A DNA stretch of 64,000 bases from Thozetella sp. PMI_491. Taxonomy: Eukaryota; Ascomycota; Sordariomycetes; Chaetosphaeriales; Chaetosphaeriaceae. This document shows, one piece after another, positions 12,595 through 23,645 of this stretch. Every line of letters begins with the position of its first letter. Positions within the stretch are counted from its first letter, which is position 1. The DNA lies in contig MU270079.1 of assembly GCA_021432635.1 (NCBI GenBank), positions 310,001 through 374,000 of the forward strand, read 5' to 3'. The translations under genes were made by a program, and so were the position numbers. Below the pieces are notes generated by a model. That model had not been told where the DNA came from, ran no database searches, and saw only the letters and a program-made list of their open reading frames with translations.

Positions 12595-15500
12595 ATGGCA
12601 GAGTTAGACCCCGAGCTATACAATATTGTCTGGCTTGCCCCGCTTGAGATCGAGGCACGGGCGGCCTTACGCTTGATAGACAACCCGCATCGGGGTAGGT
12701 TTCCGATGAGCCGCGGTGATGATTATGTCTTCCAAGCTGGCGATATGTGCGGACATAATGTCATCATTGCAACCCTACCCGCCGGCCAGGAATACGGCAC
12801 CGGTTCGGCCGCAGCCTTAGCGAGCCAGGTCAAGAGGTTCTTCCCGAATCTCTGGTTTGGCTTGCTGGTTGGCGTTGCCGCTGGTCTCCCGAACCTTGAG
12901 CGAATTCCGCCACGCGATATCCGCCTGGGTGATATTCTTGTGGGTCTCGCTGAAGGAGAGAGTGCAGGACTGATAGCATATGACCTTGGGAAGGAAACAA
13001 GCGAACCCAATTTTCAGCTTTTACGCCACGGCCATGTGTTAGCCGTTACAGAAACTGTCGTCCGATCAGCTATTGGTAGTATCAAACTGAGGGCACCAAA
13101 CGACGCGGAAATCATTGCAGAATATTATAACTCTATTAAAGACAAAGAACACCCGGACGGCACATTCATTGACCCCGGACAGCAGAATGATAAGCTCTAC
13201 CAGCTTGATGATAGCGGAGCGGAACATGTAGTAGATCGACCCCGAAGGCCGGACTCTAGACGGACTCGAGTATGGTATGGGCCTATTGGCTCAGGCGAAA
13301 AGCTAATGCGGAATGCCCGGAAACGGAATGAGTTGAGAGACCACTATAATCTCATTGGCCTTGAGATGGAGGCAGCAGGGACAATGAACCGCATCCCCGT
13401 GGGCGTTATCCGAGGAGTCTGTGACTATGGAGATGAGCATAAGAACAAGGAATGGCAGCCTTATGCCGCTGCGATGGCCGGCGCCTACGCCAAGGCCATA
13501 TTGGCCGAGATCCCCCCTAGGCGTGTTGTACGAAGAGAAGGACCCACCTTCCAGAATAGTTAGTATACTTCACGCTTCGTTCCTTGGGTGGCGCGTACTA
13601 ATTACTACTCTATTGGTGCCGTGGCTATAGGAATAGACAGCAGTCCAAAACGTGGATCGGACGAACAAGTTCTTGATATTAGACCTCAGGAGCCCAGTTA
13701 TGAGGGCTCTGATAACCAAAGTTTCCAAAATTTTCCCAGTGAAGTCCAAGCCAGTAAGGAGAACTACCGTATGGCTTCGAGGACAATGTACAAGAGCTAA
13801 ATCACCTTGAAGTATCAGACAAGCTACATGGAGAACAGAAGGAATATCTCAACTACCGAGGTACGAGCGCAAGAATAATGTACGGTCCAAAATTAGTCAC
13901 TAACCCGACATAGAGTGTCTCCGGTCACTTTCTTTTCCAGAGCAGGAGTCCCGATGCCATGGAATATATTCCGCCAAAGACACCTGTGAGTGGCTCCTTC
14001 GGGATTCGCAGTACCAAGTCTGGATGAACAAACCAAGAGGCCTTTTTTGGATCAAAGGGAGCCCAGGCACCGGCAAATCTGTTCTCATGAAATTCGCCGT
14101 TAAAATGATGAGTCGCAGAGCGTCAAAGGGGCTCGTCATATCCTTTTTCATCCACGGTCGAGGGACATATCTTCAAAAGACACCACTGGGCTTATACCGT
14201 GCACTTCTAAACTCTATGCTCGCATCCTTCCCAAGATACCTCTCTAAACTCACCGAGAGATTTAACGATCTGGAGAGTCGACACGGATCTTACGAGGACA
14301 GAAGGTGGCAATGGAACGAACATGAGTTGCGAGAATTCATGTCCGAGATTTTGATTAAAGGAACGAAGAACCTGCCGGTAGTGATCTTTGTCGACGCGCT
14401 GACGAGTGCGGAGAAGATTATGCTAAAGGTTTGCTGGTATACTTCAAGAACATCATGAAAGATATCGAAAGTGATGAAGGGCAGGTAAGGATATGCTTTT
14501 CGTCTAGACATTATCCAATCCTCGGCCATAATTCGATCCCAAAAGTCTCACTAGAAGAGCGAAATGCCGATGACATCCGGTTAGTCATCAAAGAGCGTCT
14601 ACGGGATATTGACCTAGAAGCGAAGCGTCAACAAATCGAGGAAGAGATATTATCGAAAGCTCAAGGGGGGTTCCAATGGGCAGTTCTAGTTACTACTGCA
14701 GTGATTGATGACTACACAAATGGGGTTCGGGCCGAAAAATTACACCGAAATATCACCACTACCCCAGAAACTCTTTACAAATTATATACCCATATCTTGA
14801 GCGACATGACCGATGCCGAAAAGGACCATATGATAAAGCTCTTCCAGTGGGTTCTATTTGCTGAACGACCTTTATCTTCCCAAGAGCTTCGGGAAGCCCT
14901 TGCTACCGACAAGCGCATGACTTGCACGGCCATATCCCGTCTCAGAAGCCACGACTGCTGGATCGAAAGTTTGGACCGGTTTGAGATATATGTCAAGCAC
15001 ATCTCTAAAGGCTTGGTTGAGTTCCAAACCCGTGATGTATGGGAGCAGCATGAACCTGGAGGAGAAGACTGGGACCGAGAAGCTCAGTTCGTCCATCAGT
15101 CGGTTGCGGACTACGTTCTTGAACAAATTTTCAACGATGTCAAACATGATGAGCATTCTCAGTCCAAAATTGGGATTGGCCATTTTGAGATATCGAGGTC
15201 TTGTCTCAAATACATGATGTTGAAGGAGGTACTGGAAGGGGCTCGGCTGCCTCGAGGCAGACTTTCCGCAAAATATCCCTTGATATCATATGCTGTACGG
15301 TTTCTGTTCCAACACATCCGGACGGTAGAACGGGAAGGGATTATTCAGTCCGATCTCCTCTCGCTCATTGGATGGGACTTGCAATCGGAATCAGTAAAAG
15401 GATTTGCGAACCTGTGGAAAGTCATGGATCCGGATACCGCCCACGCGCCTATGGGGTGGCCTTTCATTGGAGCAACACCCCTTCATGTCCTAGCTGCATT

Positions 15501-18500
15501 TGGCTCCAAGAGCGCTTTTGATGCATACTTGCGGAATAATGATGCAGAGGTTGATGGCAAAGACTTCGAAGGGAACACACCACTACTTCTTGCCATTAGA
15601 GAGTGCCACGATATCGCACTGATGCTGCTGAACCGACTCATTGAGTGGCAGCGTCAGTATGAGGGCGCTAGTGGCCCTGTCCAGGAGGGAAATGGACAAC
15701 GAACGAGTCACTTTGTGGACGTTAACGCTGAAAATAGCGATGGTGAGACACCCTTAACTATCGCACTCACCGAAAAGGCCGAGGAGGTAATATTCATGTT
15801 GATTGAGGCCGGCGCCGACCTCAAACTCTTCGGCCGGGAGACTGAGATCGTTTTCTACGCCATTCACAACAGAAACAAGATGCTTCTTATGAAGCTTATC
15901 GAAAAAAATGCCAACCTTGATGGCGCTATTTATTTTGCTGTGCAAAAGCTATCTTCTACGGATGACATCGATATGCTTGATGAATTTCTCTCACAACTGT
16001 TCAAGGTTAGAGCAAATACAAGGAAAACACAAGAACTCGACATGAACTACGTAGAAGATGACAGCGTGGACGAGAGTGAGAACGAGAGTACAGTTGAGAG
16101 CGGAGACGAGAGCGATGATGATGCAGTTCTCCTAGCTTCACGAAGAGGCCATGCAGATGCAGTCGATCGTCTGCTGTGGCACGGTGCTTCCGCGACTTCT
16201 CAAAACGAGCACGGGAAATTTCCGTTGTTGGCTGCTGCAGTGAATGGCCACGAAGAGACTGTCAAAATCCTGCTGTCCCACGGTGCTTCTGCGACTTGTC
16301 AAAACGAGTACGGGATATCCCCATTATTGGCTACAGTAGAGAGTGGCCAAGCATCAATCGTTGAAATCCTCTTGAGTTACGACGATTCAGAACCTTCCCA
16401 AAGCCAGTACGGAAGGTTGTTATTAGCTGCTATGGAGAACAATGACGAAGAAATCGTTAAAATCCTCCTGTCACATGGCGCTTCCGCGACTTCCCAGACC
16501 GAGGACGGCATGTTCCCACTATTTGCTGCTGCAAAGAATGGCCAGGAAGAAATCGTTAAACTCTTCCTCGACACAACGGTAGAAGTCGAGATGAGGGGCA
16601 AGGACGGCCGGACAGCCCTAGACATAGCTGTTAAAAAAAGACATGAAAAGATCGCCCTGCTTCTAATCGCCCACGCCCAAGTTATATCGACAGATACTTT
16701 CTGGGGAAAGCCTCTCTTTGAGGCAGCTAAATATAGCGTCAGAGTGCCGAGAGCTATTATACAAAAGTACAGACGCTCCGTGGACTTTATTAACATTGAA
16801 GGGATTATCCTGCTATTGAATGCTTTCGAGAAAGGCACAGAGGTACTCATATTCATTTGCTTTCTGACTAGTCGGTCTCGCACCCTAGAAGAGACTATGA
16901 GGGCTAACAGTTCGTGAAGGCGGCAATAAGAGACTGTATTGGGGTTATTTACTTACTTATTCACGAATTCGACATTATCAATAGGGCAGATAGAATGGAT
17001 CGACTGCAGTGGTTACAGACAACTTCGAAGGGTCATGAGACGATTATACAGCAGCTACTCGACCGAGGTGTCCAGATCGATAGGGCAGACAATTTGGGCC
17101 AACCACCTCCGCTATGGGCCGCTGCAAAGAGCTACGAGACAATAGTACAGCTGCTCGACCAAGTTACCCGGGTCGATAGGGCAGACAATTTGGGCCAACC
17201 ACCTCTGCTATGGGCGGCTGCGAAGGGCTACGAGACAATAGTACAGCAGCTGCTCGACCGAGGTGCCCCGGTCAATAAAGCAGACAGGTCTGGCCGAACG
17301 CCTCTGCTATGGGCCGCTGCGAGGGGCTACGAGACAATAGTACAGAAGCTGCTCGACCGAGGTAGCCGGGTCGATATGGCAGACAATTTGGGCCGAACAC
17401 CTTTGTCCTGGGCGGCTGCGAAGGGCTATAAGATAGTAGTACAGCAGCTGCTCGAACATGGTGCCCAGATGCAAAGTATAGACTATTTGGGCCGAACGCC
17501 ACTGTTATGGGCGGCTGCGAAGGGCCATGAAGCTACTGTCCAACGGTTGCTCGACCAAGGTGTCCAGTTCGACACCGCCAGCACTGTGAGGCTACCGCTA
17601 CTATGTGCGTCTATGCATGAGACATTTATGCAGCAGAAGGCCGAACGAGGTGCTAAGATCCACAAGGCTGATGATATGGGCCAAACACCGCTATCATGGG
17701 CCGCTAGGAACGGGCATAAGACGACCGTGAAGCTTTTGCTTGACCGAGGCGCTATAGTTGACACGGTTGACACTGCTGGCGAAACACCGCTATCTTGGGC
17801 ATATATGTATGGGCACGAGACAATTATGCAGGAAATTCTCGACCGAGGCCCATATACCGAGGCGACGAACAAGATTCAGGGCCGACCAGTACTGTTATGG
17901 GCAGCAATGAATGGAAAGGAACCAATCGTCAAGCTGCTTCTCGACCGAGGCGCACATACCGAGGCGGCGAACAAGATTCATGGCCGACCCCTACTGTTAT
18001 GGGCAGCTATGAATGGAAAAGAAACCATAGTGAGGCTACTGCTTGACCGAGGCGCTCTGATCGAGACGGCTGATAGCGAGGATCGGACATCACTGCTATG
18101 GGCAGCCATGCTTAGACATGAGGCTATTGTCCAGCTACTGCTCGACAGAGGCGCTCAGATCGACACGTCTGATACTGCCGGGCAAACACCACTCTGGTGG
18201 GCCGCTAGGAATGGGGACGAGAGTGTCGTGAAGCTGCTACTCGACCAAGGTGCCCAGATCGAGACGGCCAACAGTTTCGGCGAGACGCCACTTTTTTGGG
18301 CGGCCGGGAAGGGATACGAGGCCATCGTGAGACTACTGCTTGACCGAGGCGCCCAGATTGATAAGGCCAAGAATATGGGCCAGACTCCACTCTCGCGGGC
18401 GGCAGAGTATGGACACCTAGTCATCGTGAAGCTACTCCTTGACCGAGGGGCCCAGATCGACAAGGCTAACAGTATTGGCCAAACACCGCTTTTGCATGCC

Positions 18501-18695
18501 GTCGTGCATGGTTACGAAGCTATTGTAGTACTACTGCTTTACCGAGGGGCCCAGATCAACACGACTGACGCTGCTGGCCAAACACCGCTCTCGTGGGCGA
18601 CTAAAAAACGGCGTGAGAGGATCGTGAAGCTGCTGCGCTCTCACGGCACCAGCGTCAAGATAGTTGATAGAGAGGACAGGGTATCACCGTTTTAA
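12595..18695 (+). pseudogene. PNP-NACHT-ankyrin NLR-type gene, frameshifted
   Basis: STAND/NLR-type protein of the fungal immunity and incompatibility class. The first exon (12595-13558) encodes a nucleoside-phosphorylase-like (PNP_UDP) domain with IVWLAPLEIEARA, GLLVGVAAGLPN and LIGLEMEAAGTMN; a linker follows. An exon from 13914 (CACTAAC branch, TAG acceptor) carries CLRSLSFPEQ and then the NACHT P-loop GSPGTGKS. At 14400/14401 one base is missing in the Leu codon of the Walker B region: VIFVDA(L) is followed by DECGEDYAKG in the next frame. The second frame (14401-16914) holds the rest of NACHT, a winged-helix-like stretch and ankyrins. A further frame to 18695 holds about 17 more ankyrin units and may be joined by a 71-nt intron (16914-16984) in phase. 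Frame also shifts near 13770 unless a 200-nt intron (13559-13758) is used instead of a 72-nt one (13559-13630). Confidence 0.8.
17041..18660 (+). repeat. Tandem ankyrin-coding repeat array (about 99-102 nt)
   Basis: The 3' third of the NLR locus consists of tandem 33-34-codon ankyrin units. The recurring core is TPLLWAAAKGYETIVQQLLD followed by RGA. Several neighbouring units are also nearly identical in DNA, for example those starting near 17086 and 17185, and those near 17860 and 17962. This indicates recent duplication or gene conversion. Some units are imperfect: one near 17140 lacks a residue in the helix, and one near 17590 is heavily degenerate. Confidence 0.9.
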
Positions 18696-19082
18696 GCATC
18701 TAGGAGGAGACGCAGGGTTCTGGTTTGGCTACTCCAATTGCAAGGTGACAAATATTTGCTGGCTGTATTGTTTTGAACTTCGCCTCACAGGCTACTTACC
18801 TCCACGCTCTGTTACATGCTTGCTATAATTAATCTGTAATTCCAATCCATTATCTGATCGTTATTAATTCCTTCAGCCAAGACAGTCTTGTAAAATGTTG
18901 ATCCCGCCCCGTACTAGTGCAACAACCAACATGATCACCCCACTCCGCATTAGACGGCATCTAGTCGTGGATGGACAAGATTCTCATCACATATCCGTGC
19001 CGCCCTGCTACAGTTGACGAATGAATCTACCCTAAGCGGGACAATACGAGGGCCGTAGGACGATCCACAACCGTCGTGCAGC

Positions 19083-19564
19083 CGCCCCGAATTTTGGAGT
19101 CGCCCCAAAATCGCCCCAGATTTTAAATCCGCCCAGAGGCCGCCTCAGAGGTGTCCCGAGGACCGCTTTCTTTTTTCTTAGATATCATACTACACCTCCC
19201 TCACGATATAATCTTGGCAAACCTCTTGCTACTCGTAAAATCATAACTCTTTCCATAGCCATAGCCAAATAGTACCATAGCTCGTAATACTATAGCTTTA
19301 GGTTCCACTCCTCTATAAGGCACTGCCGTTGGCCCGTTCTGCCTCTGCATTTCTAGGCCCCCTCCCCCCTCCTCCCCCGCCCCGGCCCTGGCTGCCCTGG
19401 ACTTAATGTGCGCTACACTCTGGTACGCCCCTTTTTTTCAACACATCTAACCCTAACCTTTGGGGCGGTCGCACGACCGCCTCACCACTGGCAACCATCA
19501 TGGAGCGGTTCTCTTTTTTTGGGGCGGTGCAGGATTTGGGGAGGTTCCAATATTTGGGGCGGTT
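19083..19564. repeat. Inverted clusters of CGCCCCAAA / TTTGGGGCGGT
   Basis: The left cluster (19083-19137) has CGCCCC at 19083, 19101 and 19112, and a CGCCCAGA variant near 19130. The right cluster (19459-19564) has TTGGGGCGGT at 19460, 19519 and 19554, with variants TGGAGCGGTT at 19501 and TTTGGGGAGGTT at 19535. The right motifs are the reverse complement of the left ones. Oppositely oriented clusters of short motifs about 320 bases apart resemble the subterminal repeats of hAT-type DNA transposons or their MITEs. No transposase frame is present. Confidence 0.5.
19447..19458 (+). repeat. Short telomere-like CCCTAA dodecamer
   Basis: The sequence ctaaccctaacc covers two CCCTAA units, the complement of the TTAGGG repeat found at telomeres of most filamentous fungi. 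It is too short to show a former chromosome end, and it sits beside the right GGGGCG cluster. Confidence 0.4.
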
Positions 19565-19935
19565 GTATAACGGTTTTGGCGCCCGTTATATCCGTCCTTG
19601 GGTACCTCTCAGGATCCCGCCCCGTTTTTCCATTATAGCGTCAGTTATACTACATCGTCTTATTGACTGTCGCCCGAAGCCCCACGTGACCCTCAACGAA
19701 AGCTCGTCTGACCGCATCGGGCAAACCCACCCAGCCTCGCCTCGCGATGGACCCTGAGTGGCCGGTAGCTTGTACAAAAACCCCGCCTTGCCACAGCTTT
19801 TCGCAACACTTAGGCACCAGTGCAGATCGTTGTTGTCTTCAAGAGCATTGCCTTTCTGCCTATTCTTCGGGCTGCAACCTTCTTGCTTGTTTCCCTCCCT
19901 CATTCCGGCTGTAGCGGCGTCATTTCTGCGTAGCA

Positions 19936-22900
19936 ATGGAGTCCGTAGAGCTTGTCACGGATCGGCTGGAGAAGCCTCTGGTCGACAACCGAACCTACTG
20001 CGTCGTGCGCCTTCCGAACGATCTGGAGGCCCTCTTGGTCCATGACCCAACTACGGATGAGGCAGGTGCCTGCATGGATATTGACGTCGGTAGCATGAGC
20101 GACGAGCTACCGGGCATGGCCCATGCCCTCGAACATGTAAGGTCCACGTCTCCGCTGCAGAGCGCTGAGACAAGCCTGGTTCCGAGCCTGACCTATTTAT
20201 AGCTCGTTCTCAGAGGCACATCCAAGTTTCCGGGGGAGAACGACTTCAATGAGTACATTGCGGCCCACTCGGGCTATTCAAACGCCCATACGTACAACAC
20301 CCATACAAACTACCACCTCAAGGTTGCAGCATTGCCAAGCAACGGCGAGGACCCCACCGCCACCAATCCCTCCCCGCTACTCGGTGCGCTAGAACGCCTT
20401 TCTAGGCTCGCAATTGACCCTCTGATCCACCCCGAGACGGTCGACCGGGAGCTCCAGGCGGTGAATTCCGAGTACAAAATGTACCTGCAGGATGACACCT
20501 GGCGCATGTGGCAGCTCGAGCACTCCACTTCCAATCCCAAGCACCCCTGGAACCACTTCGGCGTCGGCAGCATCAAGGTCCTCAAGGAAGACCCAGAATC
20601 CCGCGGCATCAACATTCGGGACGCATTCGCCCAGTTCCATAGCAAACACTACTCAGCGAACCGGACAAAGTTATGCATCCTGGGCCGGGAGCCTATTTCA
20701 CTGCTGGCCACCTGGGCTTTCCAGTGCTTTTCGGAGATCCCCAACAAGCAGCTGAAGCCGGAGCGTTGGCCCGACGAGCTTCCATACACTTCAAAGGAGC
20801 TTGGATTGCAATATTTTGTGAAGCCTATCACTAGCTACCGTGAGCTGATCCTTGGTTTCCCCTTCCTCGACGAAACGGACCTATACGAGTCGCCACCGAG
20901 CCAATACCTCAAGTACTTGCTCTGTCACAAGAGTCCGGGGAGTATCTTTGCGTACATCAAGGACAAGGGCTGGGCGACTGGAATCGCCGCATACGTTGTA
21001 TCGCTTTGCCCTGGAAGCCCGAGTCTGTTTCGCTGTAACATTACCCTGACGCAAGAAGTGAGATCTCCCAAGCTCGACGTCTCGTTCCGTTACTGATGTT
21101 GGTTTTGCAGGGGCTCAAAAGCTATAAGGAAGTTGCAAAGGTCTTCTTCCAGTACATATCTTTGCTTAAAGAAAAGGGCCCTCAAGAGCGAATCTTTGAC
21201 GAGGCGAAATACATAGCCCAGCTTCGCTTCAAATACATGGAAAAAGTCGCCGTGGAAGACTTCACGCTGTCCATCGCAGCCCGGATGCAAGGCCCGATTC
21301 CTCGCAAATGGCTTCTGGGTCCGGAGTGCCAGATCAAGTTCGACCCTGATCTGATCACGAAGGGTATCGAGTGTCTCCGTCCCGATAACCTTCGCATCAC
21401 AGTTGTTGCACCCGAAGGCACATGGGATCAGACAGAGGAGTGGTACGGCACTGAGTACAGAGCCGAGCCGATCCCGGCAGAGTTTCTAGATGAACTCACA
21501 AAACTGGCCTCCGGATCAGCCAAGGACCGCCCGGACGACCTATATCTCCCACGCAAGAATCCCTTCTTGCCTGCAGACCTGACACTCAAGCAGCCGCGAA
21601 CACCACCACCAGGAAAGCCGCTGCTCCCAGAAGTGGTTCGAAACGATGAGAGAGCGCGAACTTGGTGGATGGATAGTACCTTTGAAGTTCCCAAAGCTTT
21701 CTTCATCTCGCTGTGGAGGAGTCCCCTCCTGATGGGGTCCCCGGAAAAGCTCATCAAGGCTTATTTGCTGGTACAGCTCATCGAGGATAAGTTACTGGAT
21801 AGCGCATATGAAGCGGCGCAAGCAGGGCTTTCTTACGACGTTACCTTCGAGTCCAGAGGCTTGCAAGTATACGTCAATGGCTACAATGACAAACTTGCGG
21901 ACCTCCTCGAACTGATTATCACGACGATAAAAAATCTGGAGATCCGGGACGACCGCTTCAAGATCATCAAGGACGACGCTATCGACGAATACCGGAACAA
22001 AGGATTCCGCGTGCCATATAACCAGGCAGCCACATGGTTCTGGACCGTCATCACGAAGACAGCCGTTGGCTACGAAAGCCAGGCAGCTCTGCTCCCGTCT
22101 GTTGATGCAGATGTACTTCGAAGCTTCAAAGATGAAGTCTTGTCTCAATTCCACATAGATTGCTACGCTCATGGAAATCTTGATCGGGAGGAAGCCCGAA
22201 AATTGACGGGGATTATCGAATCCAAGTTGAACCCGAAGGTCCTACCTCGTGATGACTGGCCGGTGATCAAGTCGCTGGCTCTCCGCCCAGGCTTCACTTA
22301 TCGGTATGAGAAGGACCTTGCTGATCCCAAAAATGTCAACAACAGCATTGAGTACTACGTGTACGGCGGAGACAGGACTGATGCAGTCCTTCGCGCTAAG
22401 ATGCGGCTCTTGTCGCAGATGACCAGCAAGATAGCCTTCGATTGGCTTCGCACGAAACTGCAGCTGGGATACGTTGTGATGGCTTTTGCCAGGGCAAGTT
22501 CTACGGCATACGGGTTTAGTATCATCGTTCAAGGGGAAAAGTCATGCCGATACATGGAAAACTGCACAGCAGCGTTTCTCAAAACTTATCTCAAGTGGCT
22601 TGAGAAGACCAGTGAGAGCGACTTCGAGACGCAGAAGCACAGTCTCATCGCCTCTGTCCTGGAGAAACCGAAGAACCTGTACGAGCACTTCAGCAAGATA
22701 TGGACCCAGATTGATGACGAATACTACAACTTTGAGCTAGGTGAGTCTCGATGTCTGCGAGGACGATGGCTGCTGCTGACACAGGTATGATTCTGTAGCT
22801 CAGGAATACGCCACCAACGTTGAGGCACTGACGAAAGACGACATGATCGAATTCTACAAACACTACATCGACCCCTCTTCTCCTCATTGCGCACGACTAG

Positions 22901-23214
22901 TTGTCAATATGAAGAGCCAGGTCAAGGAGAACGGCGACGCCAGCGCAGATCCCTTGGCCGCGCTCAACGACACGAGCATGACGGCAGAGGATATAAAGAA
23001 ACATCTTCAGTTGAAGCTGAAGGTGAATGAGACGGAGCTAGACGACGGAGTTGATCTGTGGTGCGAGATACGCGCGCAGAACCAGGCGGCCGAGAGCGAT
23101 GAGGCAGAGGATAACCAAGCCATCAACATTGACGACTTGAAGGGATTCAAGTCCACCCTTGATGCCCTATCCCCGCCAGATCCAGACTTGAGCAAATACG
23201 AGTCGCAGAATTAG
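19936..23214 (+). CDS. M16 metalloprotease, insulinase/Ste23-like
   Basis: Zinc metallopeptidase of family M16A (insulin-degrading enzyme/Ste23 group), 1033 residues, which degrades or processes small peptides in an enclosed chamber. Exons are 19936-20136, 20203-21057, 21111-22740 and 22799-23214; the introns (66, 53 and 58 nt) all keep phase. The inverted zinc motif HxxEH is His63-Ala-Leu-Glu66-His67, split exactly at the first intron, and the third ligand lies in the ELQAVNSEY segment. PGENDFNEYIAAHSGYSNA and SNPKHPW..FGVGS are typical of the family, and the four-domain length is normal. It diverges from usual Ste23 around the active site, with EHLVLRGT where LLFMGT is common. It is therefore possibly a paralogue rather than the housekeeping enzyme. 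It carries no signal peptide. Confidence 0.9.
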
Positions 23215-23645
23215 CATCATCATCACCACCACCACCTCGAAGGTTGCATCCTAGATAGAGGATTAACTACACCGTATAAGATGCCCAAGTTCATATAGAC
23301 CTACAAATGGTTACATAGCCGCCCACGCCGATGTTCCTTGGACTAGGTAGACATTATACCTACCCATGAGCCGAGCTGGAGGAAGCCTCATTGGCAGATA
23401 GAGAAATTTCTATGCCGCCATTCATTGCATATTCTCTAGAGCCCTAGCTAGCTGAAATATGGTGTACAGAGGGCCACAAAGAGCAGTATTTTTTACCCGG
23501 GTCCTAATTTGCTGTAGTCCATATCGTGTCAGCATATGAGTGACGGAGGAAAAACTCGCCGCGTTTAATCTGTGCGCCAAAAAGGGCAGCTCCATTGCCC
23601 GTACTTAGACGATGCGGGGCTCACAGTCGAGCTCGGCTGCGATGA
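23215..23645. other. Intergenic, no gene
   Basis: The M16 stop is followed at once by a short CAT/CAC run (23215-23236). The rest is AT-rich spacer before the peptidase gene, and no open frame was recognised. Confidence 0.5.

Larger units (their letters stand above)
18696..19935. other. Intergenic, no gene; holds short GC repeats
   Basis: No coding sequence was recognised. The interval contains two clusters of CGCCCC/GGGGCG motifs in opposite orientation (described separately), a telomere-like dodecamer, and a C-rich pyrimidine stretch near 19360-19390. The sequence between the clusters is T/A-rich. Confidence 0.6.

Noticed and set aside
14395..14460. Intron explaining the frame change in the NLR Walker B region
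   Set aside because: The two family-consistent segments are separated by only two bases, so there is no room for any intron.
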